In this document: positions 8,309 through 16,406 of the stretch, piece by piece
How positions within the stretch are numbered: the stretch's first letter is position 1
Layout: each line of letters begins with the position of its first letter
Source of the DNA: Paracoccaceae bacterium
GTDB lineage: Bacteria > Pseudomonadota > Alphaproteobacteria > Rhodobacterales > Rhodobacteraceae
Length of the DNA stretch: 27,379 bases
Direction: 5' to 3'
NCBI GenBank assembly: GCA_003447515.1
Contig: DLZA01000213.1
Span: 1-27,379 of the forward strand
Position numbers and translations under genes: made by a program
Notes under the pieces: model-generated
What the model saw: the letters and a program-made list of their open reading frames with translations, nothing else
What the model was told of the DNA's origin: nothing
Database searches by the model: none

Positions 8309-9529
8309 TCAGATTTCGATTTCGTATTGGGTGTTGTCGTCAGGGTTGGCTTGCAAATTGCACACAGCTTGAGTGTCAATTGGCGCGCGTTGAGGTAGAG
8401 TTTCAATGACGGTCATACCCTGGCTTTCAAACTCCATTATATGTACATCGACTGTGGCATGGTGGGTTTGTGGGTCAATTGTTACTTTGCCTGCAGGACC
8501 CTCAATTGAAACGCCGGTTTCAAGGGCGTCAACTACTGCATCGCGTTCGATGCTTCCGGCTTTGCGCACACCTTCGGCCCAAAGCATGATGCCCTGATAC
8601 GTCGATACAGCTAATTCGTGAATTGCGGTTGTATCGCCATACTCTGCTTGCCACTTTGCTTTGAAAGCAATGTTTGCTGGTGTGCCTAGCTCTTGGCTGT
8701 AATTGTAAGCGACCATGATGCCGTTGCCCTCTTCAGGCGTAAGCACCTTGTGCTCGTTGCCTACGCCCATGGTCGTTGATGCGAGCGGGATCTTGTCTTT
8801 CATGCCAGCGGCTGACCATTGGCGGAAGAAAGATAGATGCGCGCCACCTACGAGCGGGGCAAACACCAAATCTGGGCTAGTTTGCTGGATCTTAGTGATG
8901 GTGGAACCAAAATCAGCAACGTCAAGTGGGAAGAAATCAGTCGCTACGACCTCGCCGCCATTCTCTTCCACAAACTTCTGAATCCAACGCGCAGTGATCT
9001 GGCCGTAGTTATAGTCAGCTGCAAGAATATGTACCTTGGGACCAGATTTCTTCATTGCATAAGGTACCAAAACTTCAACTTGCTGCGCGGGAGTAACTCC
9101 GGTTACAAAAATGTTCCGATCGCACACGCCTCCCTCATATTGAACATTGTAGAAATATAGCGTCTTGGTCTTACGCATGGTCTGGCGTATCGCTTCACGT
9201 GATGCTGATAAGATGCCTCCATGTACAACATCAACTTGGTCCTGACGGGTCAATTGCTGAGCATATTGTGAATAAAGAGCCATGTCTGACTGTGTGTCAT
9301 AGGCTGCAACTTTTACTTGTCTGCCAAGAAGGCCTCCCGCATCATTGATCTCTTTAACAGCTAATCGCATAGCTTGATCCATTGGCTTGCCGTAGGCGTC
9401 AAAGATACCAGATGTATCCAGGATTGATCCGAGTTGAATTGTATCTGCAGCCATCGCTGCTTGTGGTAGCATCGCTGCTGTGCTGAGTGCTGCAGCACCG
9501 CCAATTAATTCTCGCCTGTTAAGAGACAT
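8309..9529 (-). CDS. Periplasmic amide/urea-type substrate-binding protein (UrtA/FmdD-like), Tat signal
   Basis: 406 residues of the type-I periplasmic binding fold (Peripla_BP_5/6). The N-terminus MSLNRRELIGGAAALSTAAM holds a twin-arginine pair before a mild hydrophobic stretch, with a likely cleavage after AMA (residue 27), so it is probably exported folded by Tat. Family stretches include LGSILDTSGIFDAYGKPM, AVKEINDAGGLLGRQV, LAADYNYGQ and a GPAGKVTIDPQTHHATVDVHI segment typical of urea/short-chain-amide binding proteins rather than leucine-binding ones. A GGAGGA site precedes the ATG. It lies 46 nt after the SPFH gene and is separated by a hairpin from the permeases. It would capture the amide in the periplasm and deliver it to the permease pair. 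The exact ligand is not determinable from sequence. Confidence 0.9.
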   Translation of the reverse strand: MSLNRRELIGGAAALSTAAMLPQAAMAADTIQLGSILDTSGIFDAYGKPMDQAMRLAVKEINDAGGLLGRQVKVAAYDTQSDMALYSQYAQQLTRQDQVDVVHGGILSASREAIRQTMRKTKTLYFYNVQYEGGVCDRNIFVTGVTPAQQVEVLVPYAMKKSGPKVHILAADYNYGQITARWIQKFVEENGGEVVATDFFPLDVADFGSTITKIQQTSPDLVFAPLVGGAHLSFFRQWSAAGMKDKIPLASTTMGVGNEHKVLTPEEGNGIMVAYNYSQELGTPANIAFKAKWQAEYGDTTAIHELAVSTYQGIMLWAEGVRKAGSIERDAVVDALETGVSIEGPAGKVTIDPQTHHATVDVHIMEFESQGMTVIETLPQRAPIDTQAVCNLQANPDDNTQYEIEI

Positions 9530-9575
9530 GAAAAGTCCTCCGTTGGTTGGTTTGATGGTAAGAGCTGACTTAAGT

Positions 9576-11201
9576 TCACTCTTTGGGTTTTATAGACTTA
9601 GGTGTTGGTTTTGATTCGTCTTTTGCCTTAATGCGGTTTGCATAATCTGCCGTACGCCCTGCGGTGGGCACGTCGAAGTCCATGCCGATTTCTTCGCCCA
9701 TTTGCTTCATTGCGGGCAGGCGCACGGCCATTCCAAGTATCTGGTCCATCGCTGCCCCAAACGCGCTGTCGACACCGTCGGCTCCTGATGATCCGACATT
9801 GCCTGATCCACTGATCTGGTTGATGCGGATTGAGTCGATTTTCTCTACTGGCTTCATCATCTGAGTCATGATCTCAGGCATTTTATCAAGTTTGCGTTCT
9901 TCGAGGCGCAAACGGATCACAGCATCGCTGAGAGTATTCTCTGCTGAATTTAGAGCAGCTCTACCTGCTGCCTCAGCCTCCATTGCAGATTTTTCAGCAT
10001 TTGCGCTCGCAGTGCGGACTGACGCATCCGCCTGCGCTTTAGCTAGCAGCGTATTGACGTCACTTTTGACACGTGCGCCTTCAAGCTCAATGTCACGCTC
10101 TTGTTTGAGTGTCGCAATTTCTTTTTCACGCATTGTGACCGCACGTTCCTTTTGTGCTTGCACGTTTTCGGCAGCAAGAATTACTTGTGCTCGAGCTTCT
10201 TCCGCCTCGGCTTGTGCTTTTGCCTCTTTGGTTCGAGCCTGCGAAAGTTTGATACCGTTGGCTATTTTTGCTTCTTCCAATTCAAGCAGAGCGCGCATTT
10301 CTGCCTTGCGAAGTTCCTCGTCTCTAGTGACTTTTATAGTTTCTGTTTTTTGCTCCTGCTGGATGCGACTTGTCTCTGAAGCTCGCTGCGCTTCTGAACG
10401 AGCTTGGGAGGCGCGGCTTTCCGCCTCGGCTTCCAATTTGGTTAGGTGTTCCTGTTGGGCAATTTCCGTTTCACGCTCCACCCGTTGCAGCTCCATTTGA
10501 CGCTGATGTTGGGCTAAACGATGTTCTCGAACTGCAACTTCAGTTGATGTTTCAACCTGGATACGGGCTTTGCGTTCTTCCGCAACCATCTCAGCCAAAC
10601 GACGCATGCCACGCGCATCAAAGGTGTTGTTTTCATCCTGTTGTGCCAAATCGCTTTGGTCAATTGAGACAAGTGCAGTTGTCACCAGCTCTAGCCCAAA
10701 TCGTCCGGCATATTCAGATGCGATCTGTGTTACATCCTTAGTAAACTCAGCGCGCTCCAAGTGAATGTTGTTCAATGAACGTGATGCGGCGGCTGTTTGG
10801 ATAGCGTTAGCTAAAGGACCTGCAAGTGCTTCATCAAATGCTTCACCTCCACGTGCAATTCGATTGCCAAATGCTTGAGCAGCTACCGCTATATTGTCCA
10901 TATTGAATCCAACGCGTAGCTCGAACTTCATCGTAATATCGGCGCGTAAAGGGTCGGATGTAAGTACAGCCTCACGCCCATTACGCGACAACGTTACGGT
11001 ATTAGTCTGCATCGATACTCGCTGTGATTGGTGTACAATTGGCAGCACCACGCAGCCGCCATCAATTATAACCCGCTGGCCCCCCATGCCAGTGCGAACG
11101 AGCGCACTTTCTAAAGATGCTTTTGCGTAAAACTGTTGAAGAAACCAAATGATGATTAGCAAAGTGATTGCCAAAATGACGAGTGCCAAGAGCCAGTACA
11201 A
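9576..11201 (-). CDS. Flotillin/SPFH-domain membrane protein
   Basis: 541 residues from TTG 11201. One N-terminal transmembrane helix (YWLLALVILAITLLIIIWFL) is followed by an SPFH/band-7 domain (about residues 25-200, with GQRVIIDGGCVVLPIVH). A long Ala/Glu/Arg/Gln-rich coiled coil (about 205-430) with the EAEAA-type repeats of flotillins comes next, then a Gly/Ser-rich stretch and a basic tail (KPTPKSIKPKE). Flotillins form membrane microdomains that scaffold protein complexes; this one belongs to the YqiK/flotillin type. A GTG at 11216 in frame would lie upstream of the GGAGGA site, whereas TTG 11201 sits 7 nt after it, so I prefer TTG. Its place between the sensor gene and the transporter genes suggests it organises or stabilises the importer. 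That role is inferred. Confidence 0.87.
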   Translation of the reverse strand: MYWLLALVILAITLLIIIWFLQQFYAKASLESALVRTGMGGQRVIIDGGCVVLPIVHQSQRVSMQTNTVTLSRNGREAVLTSDPLRADITMKFELRVGFNMDNIAVAAQAFGNRIARGGEAFDEALAGPLANAIQTAAASRSLNNIHLERAEFTKDVTQIASEYAGRFGLELVTTALVSIDQSDLAQQDENNTFDARGMRRLAEMVAEERKARIQVETSTEVAVREHRLAQHQRQMELQRVERETEIAQQEHLTKLEAEAESRASQARSEAQRASETSRIQQEQKTETIKVTRDEELRKAEMRALLELEEAKIANGIKLSQARTKEAKAQAEAEEARAQVILAAENVQAQKERAVTMREKEIATLKQERDIELEGARVKSDVNTLLAKAQADASVRTASANAEKSAMEAEAAGRAALNSAENTLSDAVIRLRLEERKLDKMPEIMTQMMKPVEKIDSIRINQISGSGNVGSSGADGVDSAFGAAMDQILGMAVRLPAMKQMGEEIGMDFDVPTAGRTADYANRIKAKDESKPTPKSIKPKE

Positions 11202-11331
11202 AATAAGTTCCTCCACCGCATCTGGCAGTAGGGCCAGTGCGTTAAACTAAATGTCACTACGGTGTGAGATTTTAATTTCCATTTCAAGTAAATTATTTAA
11301 ATAGGAAAATAAAATTAAAAAAATGTATATA
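11202..11331 (-). other. A+T-rich gap between sensor gene and SPFH gene
   Basis: The longest gap inside the operon. The half next to the sensor gene is strikingly A+T-rich, with runs of T and A on the minus strand, while the half near the SPFH start is of normal composition. A TTGAAA -35-like hexamer is visible, but no convincing -10 follows at 16-18 nt. It could hold an internal promoter or a leader for transcript control. No strong hairpin or clean terminator was seen. Confidence 0.3.
11209..11214 (-). promoter_or_regulatory. Ribosome binding site that decides the SPFH start
   Basis: A perfect GGAGGA on the minus strand is followed after 7 nt by TTG (11201-11199). The upstream in-frame GTG at 11216 overlaps this site and has no Shine-Dalgarno sequence of its own. 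Confidence 0.7.
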
Positions 11332-12498
11332 TTACAATAATTTAAAATCACAAAATTGCACGCCATCTGCCCGGGCTAGGTAGATGGATGGTCGTTTTCT
11401 TTCACCAATTTGTGCAAAATTGCGACCGCTTTCGTGAATCACAGGAAGGCCGTCTTGCGAAGATCGTTCATACCAGATGTCATCAAAGTCACGGAGGAGC
11501 GCAGACAAGTAATGCAAACCTTCATAAGTTGATTGCCCAAGTGAGTTCAACGCAGGGCCGATTTCACCATGCATCGAATAATATCGTTCTTTAAAGCAAG
11601 CGTTTGCGTCGGTAGAAATGGAGCTAAAGTAAGAGGAGACAGAAAACAGTCGTTCCAGATTACCCTCCCCACATGCCATCAAACCATTTTCCTCGAGTGC
11701 GCAAGACAAGCGAAGGATTGATTTGTGCAGTCCGCGTCGACCAAACAGGCGGTTGAAATTGATGGCGTCTTGCCCAACTAGCGACACAAGAACAGCATCT
11801 GCGCCCGACATTTCTAGTTTATCAACTAAATCAGTCATATTTGGTAATCCGAAAGGCACATAACGCTCCATGGCCAGATCCACATTCATTCGTTTGAGGC
11901 AGGTTTTGGCAAAGCTGTGTGAGCTACGTGGCCAGACATAGTCGTTCCCGATTAGCGCCCATTTGCGTGGGCGGAACGCCTGCTGAAGCGTCGCCATCGC
12001 AGGCCCGAGTTGTTCTTGGGGGGTTTCACCAATTGCGAAAAGACCGCGTGTTGTTTCTCCACCCTCGTACAGTGGCGTATAAATATAAGGAATGCGTTGA
12101 CGCACTACCTTAGACAATCTTTGGCGAACTGCACTAAGATGCATTCCCACAATTGCATCGATTGCTCCGAGTTCTATGAGTTCATTAATGATTTCTTCGA
12201 TTGGCTCGCCGGCCTCGATCGCTGCGTCAATCATGATCAACTGAACGCGGCGGCCTTTGATCCCATTAGTTCTGTTCAATTCTGCCGCCGCAACTTGAGC
12301 ACTTGAAATGCAAGATGGTGCCCAAATGCCTGCAGGCCCGCACATCGGAATGAGAAGTGCGATATTGAAGCTGCTTGAAATGTGCAAATGGCCGCTCTCG
12401 CGCAGATCTGCGAGTTCTATTGGAAGAGCCAGCTCTGCTGTTGGGCGTCCCAGGGCCACATCCTTCTCAAGTTTGTACGGCGAACTAGAACATAGCAA
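11332..12498 (-). CDS. AmiC-like periplasmic-binding-fold protein without signal peptide, probable amide sensor
   Basis: Up to 388 residues of the Peripla_BP_6/AmiC-FmdD type. Family stretches include FNIALLIPMCGPAGIWAPSC, AAAELNRTNGIKGRRVQLIMIDA, VGMHLSAVRQRL, PYIYTPLYEGGETTRGLFAIGETPQEQL and WALIGNDYVWPR. The N-terminus is charged and lacks any hydrophobic signal, so the protein should stay in the cytoplasm, like AmiC, the ligand sensor of the Pseudomonas amidase operon. No AmiR-type antiterminator is in the window. The only start candidates are TTG 12498, or GTG 12459, which gives a protein beginning before ALGRPTAELALPIEL; the start is uncertain. As first gene of the amide-uptake operon and divergent from a MarR gene, it most likely senses the substrate. 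A second cytoplasmic or moonlighting binding role remains possible. Confidence 0.72.
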   Translation of the reverse strand: MLCSSSPYKLEKDVALGRPTAELALPIELADLRESGHLHISSSFNIALLIPMCGPAGIWAPSCISSAQVAAAELNRTNGIKGRRVQLIMIDAAIEAGEPIEEIINELIELGAIDAIVGMHLSAVRQRLSKVVRQRIPYIYTPLYEGGETTRGLFAIGETPQEQLGPAMATLQQAFRPRKWALIGNDYVWPRSSHSFAKTCLKRMNVDLAMERYVPFGLPNMTDLVDKLEMSGADAVLVSLVGQDAINFNRLFGRRGLHKSILRLSCALEENGLMACGEGNLERLFSVSSYFSSISTDANACFKERYYSMHGEIGPALNSLGQSTYEGLHYLSALLRDFDDIWYERSSQDGLPVIHESGRNFAQIGERKRPSIYLARADGVQFCDFKLL

Positions 12499-12509
12499 TT
12501 GAATTTGCT
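12494..12509. promoter_or_regulatory. Inverted repeat between divergent sensor and MarR genes, candidate operator
   Basis: AGCAA and TTGCT arms flank a 6-nt spacer (TTGAAT), giving a 16-bp imperfect palindrome of the size MarR dimers bind. AGCAATT recurs at 12535-12541, just before the marR start. If the sensor gene starts at GTG 12459, the palindrome lies cleanly between the two genes. No promoter hexamers could be assigned with confidence. Confidence 0.3.
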
Positions 12510-12555
12510 TTCCAAGTCAACTAAATTCAGCGTAAGCAATTTTTCGAGGCTGAAA

Positions 12556-12978
12556 ATGACGACTAAGCCTAATCCTCTTGGCAATCATCTATCTTATGCA
12601 CTTGCTGCTGCGCACAAAACAGTTGCTCAATCACTAACTGTTCGTTTGAAAAAGCATGGCATCCAAATTGAGGCGTGGCGCGTCCTGGAATGCCTTGACG
12701 CCGGTACAAAACTTTCCATGGGAGAGTTGGCAAAGCGAGCACTACTTAATCCGCCAGCATTGAGTAAGCTTGTAGACAGGATGGTGTCTGACGGATTGGT
12801 CCATCGGCAGATTGCAACCGTAGATCAGCGCCAAATCAATTTGCTTTTAACCAACTTGGGCCGAAAGCGGATGCTTCAAGTCCGACAGGACGTCGAAGAC
12901 CAAGATCGGATACTGGCTGGGCAATTTAACAATGAGGATGGCGCGCTACTGATCCAGCTTTTATCTCAACTTAGCTGA
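12556..12978 (+). CDS. MarR-family transcriptional regulator
   Basis: About 140 residues from ATG 12556, which has GAGG 6 nt upstream. An in-frame ATG at 12499 would add 19 residues without homology and is not preferred. The winged helix-turn-helix is recognisable: LTVRLKKHGIQIEAWRVLECL (first helices), LSMGELAKRALLNPPALSKLVDRMVSDGLV (HTH with recognition helix) and a wing containing ATVDQRQINLLLTNLGRK, where Asp-Gln-Arg matches the conserved D-x-R of MarR wings. MarR dimers usually repress divergent genes and release DNA on binding small, often aromatic or acyl, ligands. Its divergent position makes the amide-uptake operon the likely target, alone or together with the AmiC-like protein. Target and ligand are inferred. 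Confidence 0.88.
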   Translation: MTTKPNPLGNHLSYALAAAHKTVAQSLTVRLKKHGIQIEAWRVLECLDAGTKLSMGELAKRALLNPPALSKLVDRMVSDGLVHRQIATVDQRQINLLLTNLGRKRMLQVRQDVEDQDRILAGQFNNEDGALLIQLLSQLS

Positions 12979-13000
12979 TACATATTAATATTATGCGCTT

Positions 13001-13020
13001 TTTGTAAGAAAATTTACAAA
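13001..13020 (+). terminator. A+T-rich stem-loop after the MarR gene
   Basis: TTTGTAA and TTACAAA form a perfect 7-bp stem around a 6-nt loop, 22 nt after the MarR stop. It has no G+C-rich core and no T run after it (TATATCT follows), so it is at best a weak terminator. The rest of the gap up to acs shows no clear promoter to me. Confidence 0.25.
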
Positions 13021-13143
13021 TATATCTAAGAAGCCGTTGAATTATGGAATTTTTAACAGACTTAGCTGTATGCGTTGACTAAACTAACCGTGTTCTGTCA
13101 ACTGGATAGGACACGCTTATTAGATCTTTGTGGGGGAATACCT

Positions 13144-15105
13144 ATGCCAGCTGACGGCTCCAAGTCTGAATTGATTGAAGTGCCTGCAAAAATTGCAGCT
13201 AATGCGCATATCGATAAGGCAAAATACAAATCAATGTATAATGCGTCGATTGCTGACCCAGACGCCTTTTGGGGGGAGCAGGGTACCCAGTTGCAGTGGT
13301 CTAAACCCTACACGAAAGTAAAGAATACGACCTATGAACATCCCGGTGTTTCGATAAAATGGTTCGAAGATGGTGAATTGAATGTATCCGAGAACTGTAT
13401 TGACCGTCACCTGGCAACAAGGGGCGATCAAATTGCGATTATTTGGGAGCCTGACAGCCCAACCGAGGATTCAAAGCACATAACTTACAATGAGTTGCAC
13501 ACGCAAGTGAGCAAGATGGCGAATGTGTACAAATCACTTGGAGTGACTAAGGGCGATCGGGTAATCCTATACATGCCTATGATCCCAGAGGCAGCCTTCG
13601 CCATGCTTGCTTGTGCCCGCATTGGCGCGATCCATTCTGTTGTTTTTGGTGGTTTTTCATCAGACGCTTTGGCAGCGCGGATTAAAGGAAGTGAAGCAAA
13701 GCTAGTTGTCACAGCAGACCAAGCCCCACGTGCTGGTAAAGCGACACCTCTTAAAACCAACGCAGACGCTGCGATGGAAATTTCTGGCGATGTTAATATG
13801 TTGGTAGTGGAGCGTACAGGCGCGGATATTGGTATGAAGGCGGGGCGGGATCATTCCTTTGACGGGATGATGGCGAAAGCTTCTGCCGATTGCCCAGCAG
13901 AACAGATGAATGCTGAAGACCCTCTGTTCATTCTCTATACCTCTGGGTCCACGGGAATGCCGAAGGGTGTTGTACATTCAACAGGCGGTTATCTGCTATA
14001 TGCGGCTATGACGCATAAGTATGTTTTTGATTACAAAGATGGTGATATCTTCTGGTGCACTGCAGATGTGGGCTGGGTCACGGGCCACTCTTACATTGTA
14101 TACGGTCCACTGGCAAATGGAGCGACGACGCTGATGTTTGAGGGGGTTCCGACTTATCCTGATGCCAGCCGTTTTTGGCAGGTTTGCGAAAAGCACAAAG
14201 TGAACCAGTTTTATACCGCTCCAACTGCAATTCGGGCGTTGATGGGTCAAGGTGATAGCTTTGTTGAAAAATGCGATCTATCGTCTTTGCGGATCTTGGG
14301 AACTGTTGGGGAACCAATCAACCCAGAGGCATGGAACTGGTATAACGAGGTGGTAGGCAAAGGAAACTGTCCGATTGTGGATACATGGTGGCAGACGGAA
14401 ACGGGGGGACATTTGATGACTCCATTACCTGGTGCTATTGCGACGAAACCTGGATCTTGTACGTTACCATTTTTTGGTGTGCAGCCTGTAATTTTAGAGC
14501 CTACAACGGGCGAAGAAATCACGACGCTTGAGGCTGAGGGTGTTCTGTGCATCAAAGACAGTTGGCCTGCGCAAATGCGGACAGTGTATGGCGATCACGA
14601 TCGGTTTGTGAGCACGTATTTCGCCGATTATAAAGGATACTACTTCACTGGTGATGGCTGTCGGCGGGATGCAGATGGGTATTATTGGATTACGGGTCGC
14701 GTGGATGATGTGATTAATGTGTCTGGCCACCGGATGGGTACTGCTGAAGTTGAAAGCGCTTTGGTCGCGCATGACAAAGTGGCCGAGAGCGCTGTAGTAG
14801 GCTATCCGCATGACATAAAGGGGCAGGGGATATATGCTTATGTGACTTTGATGTCTGATCAAGAGCCTACGGAAAGTTTGCGTAAAGAGTTGTCCGACTG
14901 GGTCCGAAAGGAGATTGGGCCAATCGCTAAGCCTGATTTGATTCAGTGGGCGCCTGGATTGCCAAAAACGCGGTCTGGCAAGATCATGCGGCGTATATTG
15001 CGCAAGATTGCTGAGGATGATTTTGGGGCACTCGGTGATACATCGACACTTGCGGATCCTAGCGTTGTGGATGACTTGATTAAGAACCGTATGAACCGAG
15101 GGTAG
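13144..15105 (+). CDS. acs: Acetyl-CoA synthetase (AMP-forming)
   Basis: 653 residues from ATG 13144, which has a GGGGGA site 6 nt upstream; this is the usual Acs length (about 650). The frame is open further upstream to a TTG at 13075, but that extension is not Acs-like. It converts acetate, ATP and CoA to acetyl-CoA, AMP and pyrophosphate in the cytoplasm. Visible motifs are the N-terminal FWGEQG, the P-loop [23 protein letters not shown] in the adenylation site, the hinge [22 protein letters not shown] and the C-terminal [11 protein letters not shown]. In the last, Lys613 matches the lysine that is reversibly acetylated in Salmonella Acs. It is monocistronic as seen, convergent with truA. 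It may also serve the neighbouring amide operon if acetate is released, but it is a common housekeeping gene. Confidence 0.95.
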   Translation: MPADGSKSELIEVPAKIAANAHIDKAKYKSMYNASIADPDAFWGEQGTQLQWSKPYTKVKNTTYEHPGVSIKWFEDGELNVSENCIDRHLATRGDQIAIIWEPDSPTEDSKHITYNELHTQVSKMANVYKSLGVTKGDRVILYMPMIPEAAFAMLACARIGAIHSVVFGGFSSDALAARIKGSEAKLVVTADQAPRAGKATPLKTNADAAMEISGDVNMLVVERTGADIGMKAGRDHSFDGMMAKASADCPAEQMNAEDPLFILYTSGSTGMPKGVVHSTGGYLLYAAMTHKYVFDYKDGDIFWCTADVGWVTGHSYIVYGPLANGATTLMFEGVPTYPDASRFWQVCEKHKVNQFYTAPTAIRALMGQGDSFVEKCDLSSLRILGTVGEPINPEAWNWYNEVVGKGNCPIVDTWWQTETGGHLMTPLPGAIATKPGSCTLPFFGVQPVILEPTTGEEITTLEAEGVLCIKDSWPAQMRTVYGDHDRFVSTYFADYKGYYFTGDGCRRDADGYYWITGRVDDVINVSGHRMGTAEVESALVAHDKVAESAVVGYPHDIKGQGIYAYVTLMSDQEPTESLRKELSDWVRKEIGPIAKPDLIQWAPGLPKTRSGKIMRRILRKIAEDDFGALGDTSTLADPSVVDDLIKNRMNRG

Positions 15106-15151
15106 CGTAATCAGACCTTCAATTCGAATGAAACAAAGAAGTTATTAAAAA

Positions 15152-15934
15152 TTAATTGCCCACGTTCTTCGCGAAGGGGTCAGTTGGGTATTTTACATGC
15201 GTAAGGTAGAGGCCGTGTGGTGGGCAGACCGTGCCGCAAGCAGAACGATCTTTGGCACTGAGCGCGTCGTGGACGCGGCTTGGTTGCCAAGAGCCGCTGC
15301 CAACGTGCTCTAGGGTTCCAATAAAGCTGCGGACTTGGTTGTGCAGGAACGATCGTGCACGGATTTTGAAATTGTATTCTGTGCCTCCTGCAACGCTATG
15401 TTCTGTGATGGAGAGTTCATCAAGTGTGCGATCTGGGCTATCTGCTTGGCAAATGGTTGAGCGGAAGGTTGTGAAATCGTGACGGCCAAGGAGGTAGTTA
15501 GCCCCGGCCTGCATCGCGGCGAGGTTGAGTGGTTTGCGGACCTGCCACACCAGGCCTTCGTCATGGGTGACGGGGGCGCGGCGCGCAATTAGGCGAAAAT
15601 GATAGGTGCGCTCTGTAGCGGTGAACCTGGCGTGAAAGCTGTCATCAACGCGTGCGCAGGCTATTATAGAAATCGGTTTTGGTTTTAAGTGAAAGTTGAG
15701 TGCTTCAGATAGGCGGAATGGTTCCCAATCAGTTGCCATGTCTAGATGGGCAACTTGTCCAGTAGCGTGAACGCCTGCATCTGTACGGCCTGCGCCTTGG
15801 ATGCCTAAATGGTCTTCTTCTAGAATGCCCAACGCGGTCTCAATGCAACCCTGAACAGAGGTGAGCTCTGTTTGGCGTTGCCAGCCCACAAACGGCTTTC
15901 CGTGGTATTCAATTTTGATCGCGTATCTAGGCAT
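15152..15934 (-). CDS. truA: tRNA pseudouridine(38-40) synthase TruA
   Basis: 260 residues, normal length. It isomerises uridines at positions 38-40 in the anticodon stem-loop of many tRNAs. The catalytic aspartate is Asp52 in [20 protein letters not shown], the TruA signature. Other family stretches are the N-terminal [18 protein letters not shown], the NFHLKPK segment, [18 protein letters not shown] and the C-terminal [20 protein letters not shown]. Start ATG 15934. It is convergent with acs, with a 46-nt gap in which I see no clear terminator, and faces away from the region upstream of ileS. Nothing unusual. Confidence 0.96.
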   Translation of the reverse strand: MPRYAIKIEYHGKPFVGWQRQTELTSVQGCIETALGILEEDHLGIQGAGRTDAGVHATGQVAHLDMATDWEPFRLSEALNFHLKPKPISIIACARVDDSFHARFTATERTYHFRLIARRAPVTHDEGLVWQVRKPLNLAAMQAGANYLLGRHDFTTFRSTICQADSPDRTLDELSITEHSVAGGTEYNFKIRARSFLHNQVRSFIGTLEHVGSGSWQPSRVHDALSAKDRSACGTVCPPHGLYLTHVKYPTDPFAKNVGN

Positions 15935-16406
15935 TTCAGTGCGATACCTTGTGGTTGTCTATTTGCCAAGTCCTGGAAATGTGAGTGGGATGTATTGCAT
16001 AGAATGGAAACATTGTCCCAATTGTGTTATTTTTGGCATCGCTAGACTGCAATAGGGCTGTTGCGAGATAAAGTGGAATTATCAATGGATGGTGGCCTAT
16101 TGCGGATCAAAAAAGTGGTGGTGGCAATGTTATTGATGATAGTTTCAAGGATGGTGGTATTGAGTTTTGTTCGCATGTAATAATCGTCCTGAGTTATATC
16201 CTTTTTCAATAATCCGTCTTGTCGTATTTGCTTGGCTGGACGGATCGGATTGGCGAGGCTATAACGCCCGCTATGACGCAGATATTCGTGACGATTATTC
16301 GAATTATCAGCCCGGCGCTCTAGCAATTGGGACGCCGGGACAAGGCGTATGAACTACGCGCCGACCCCATCTTGAAGACCATTCAGAATAAGACGGAGCC
16401 ACGAAA
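15935..16406. other. Gene-poor region between truA and ileS
   Basis: About 470 nt between the truA start and the ileS start. The first 150 nt show no coding signal, hairpin or confident promoter. The second part holds the possible frameshifted lipoprotein gene listed separately. The last 50 nt are the ileS leader with GGAG at 16395-16398, 8 nt before the ATG. No T-box-like structure is expected in this group and none was noticed. Confidence 0.5.
16085..16352 (+). pseudogene. Possible frameshifted small lipoprotein gene
   Basis: An ATG at 16085 opens a 31-codon frame with a basic start and hydrophobic run (RIKKVVVAMLLMIV, then MVVLSF), ending at TAA 16178-16180. Overlapping it in the +1 frame, codons from 16167 read LFACNNRPELYPF and continue without a stop for about 60 codons to TGA at 16350-16352, ending in ALAIGTPGQGV. 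Joined by one extra base near the T run at 16165-16168, the two frames would make a classic lipoprotein precursor: a signal helix, an LFAC lipobox and a short Tyr/Asp-rich mature part. The second frame alone has only a TTG and no signal peptide or ribosome site. I do not recognise the mature part. It may be a true frameshift, a sequencing error or chance. Confidence 0.35.

Noticed and set aside
9868..10500. A 210-codon open frame on the plus strand opposite the SPFH gene
   Set aside because: It is Ser/Ala/Arg-rich low-complexity peptide, the mirror of the Ala/Glu coiled-coil codons of the SPFH protein, with no family resemblance.
13037..13065. Sigma-70-like promoter before acs (TTGAAT -35)
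   Set aside because: The sequence 17 nt downstream (ACTTAG) is a poor -10, and in this A+T-rich stretch a -35-like hexamer alone is not evidence.
13075..13143. N-terminal extension of acs from a TTG
   Set aside because: ATG 13144 has a GGGGGA site at proper distance and gives the usual Acs length; the extension is not Acs-like.
13966..15105. Plus-strand acs as a member of the amide operon
   Set aside because: It is on the opposite strand, beyond the MarR gene, and is a common housekeeping gene; only a loose metabolic link is possible.
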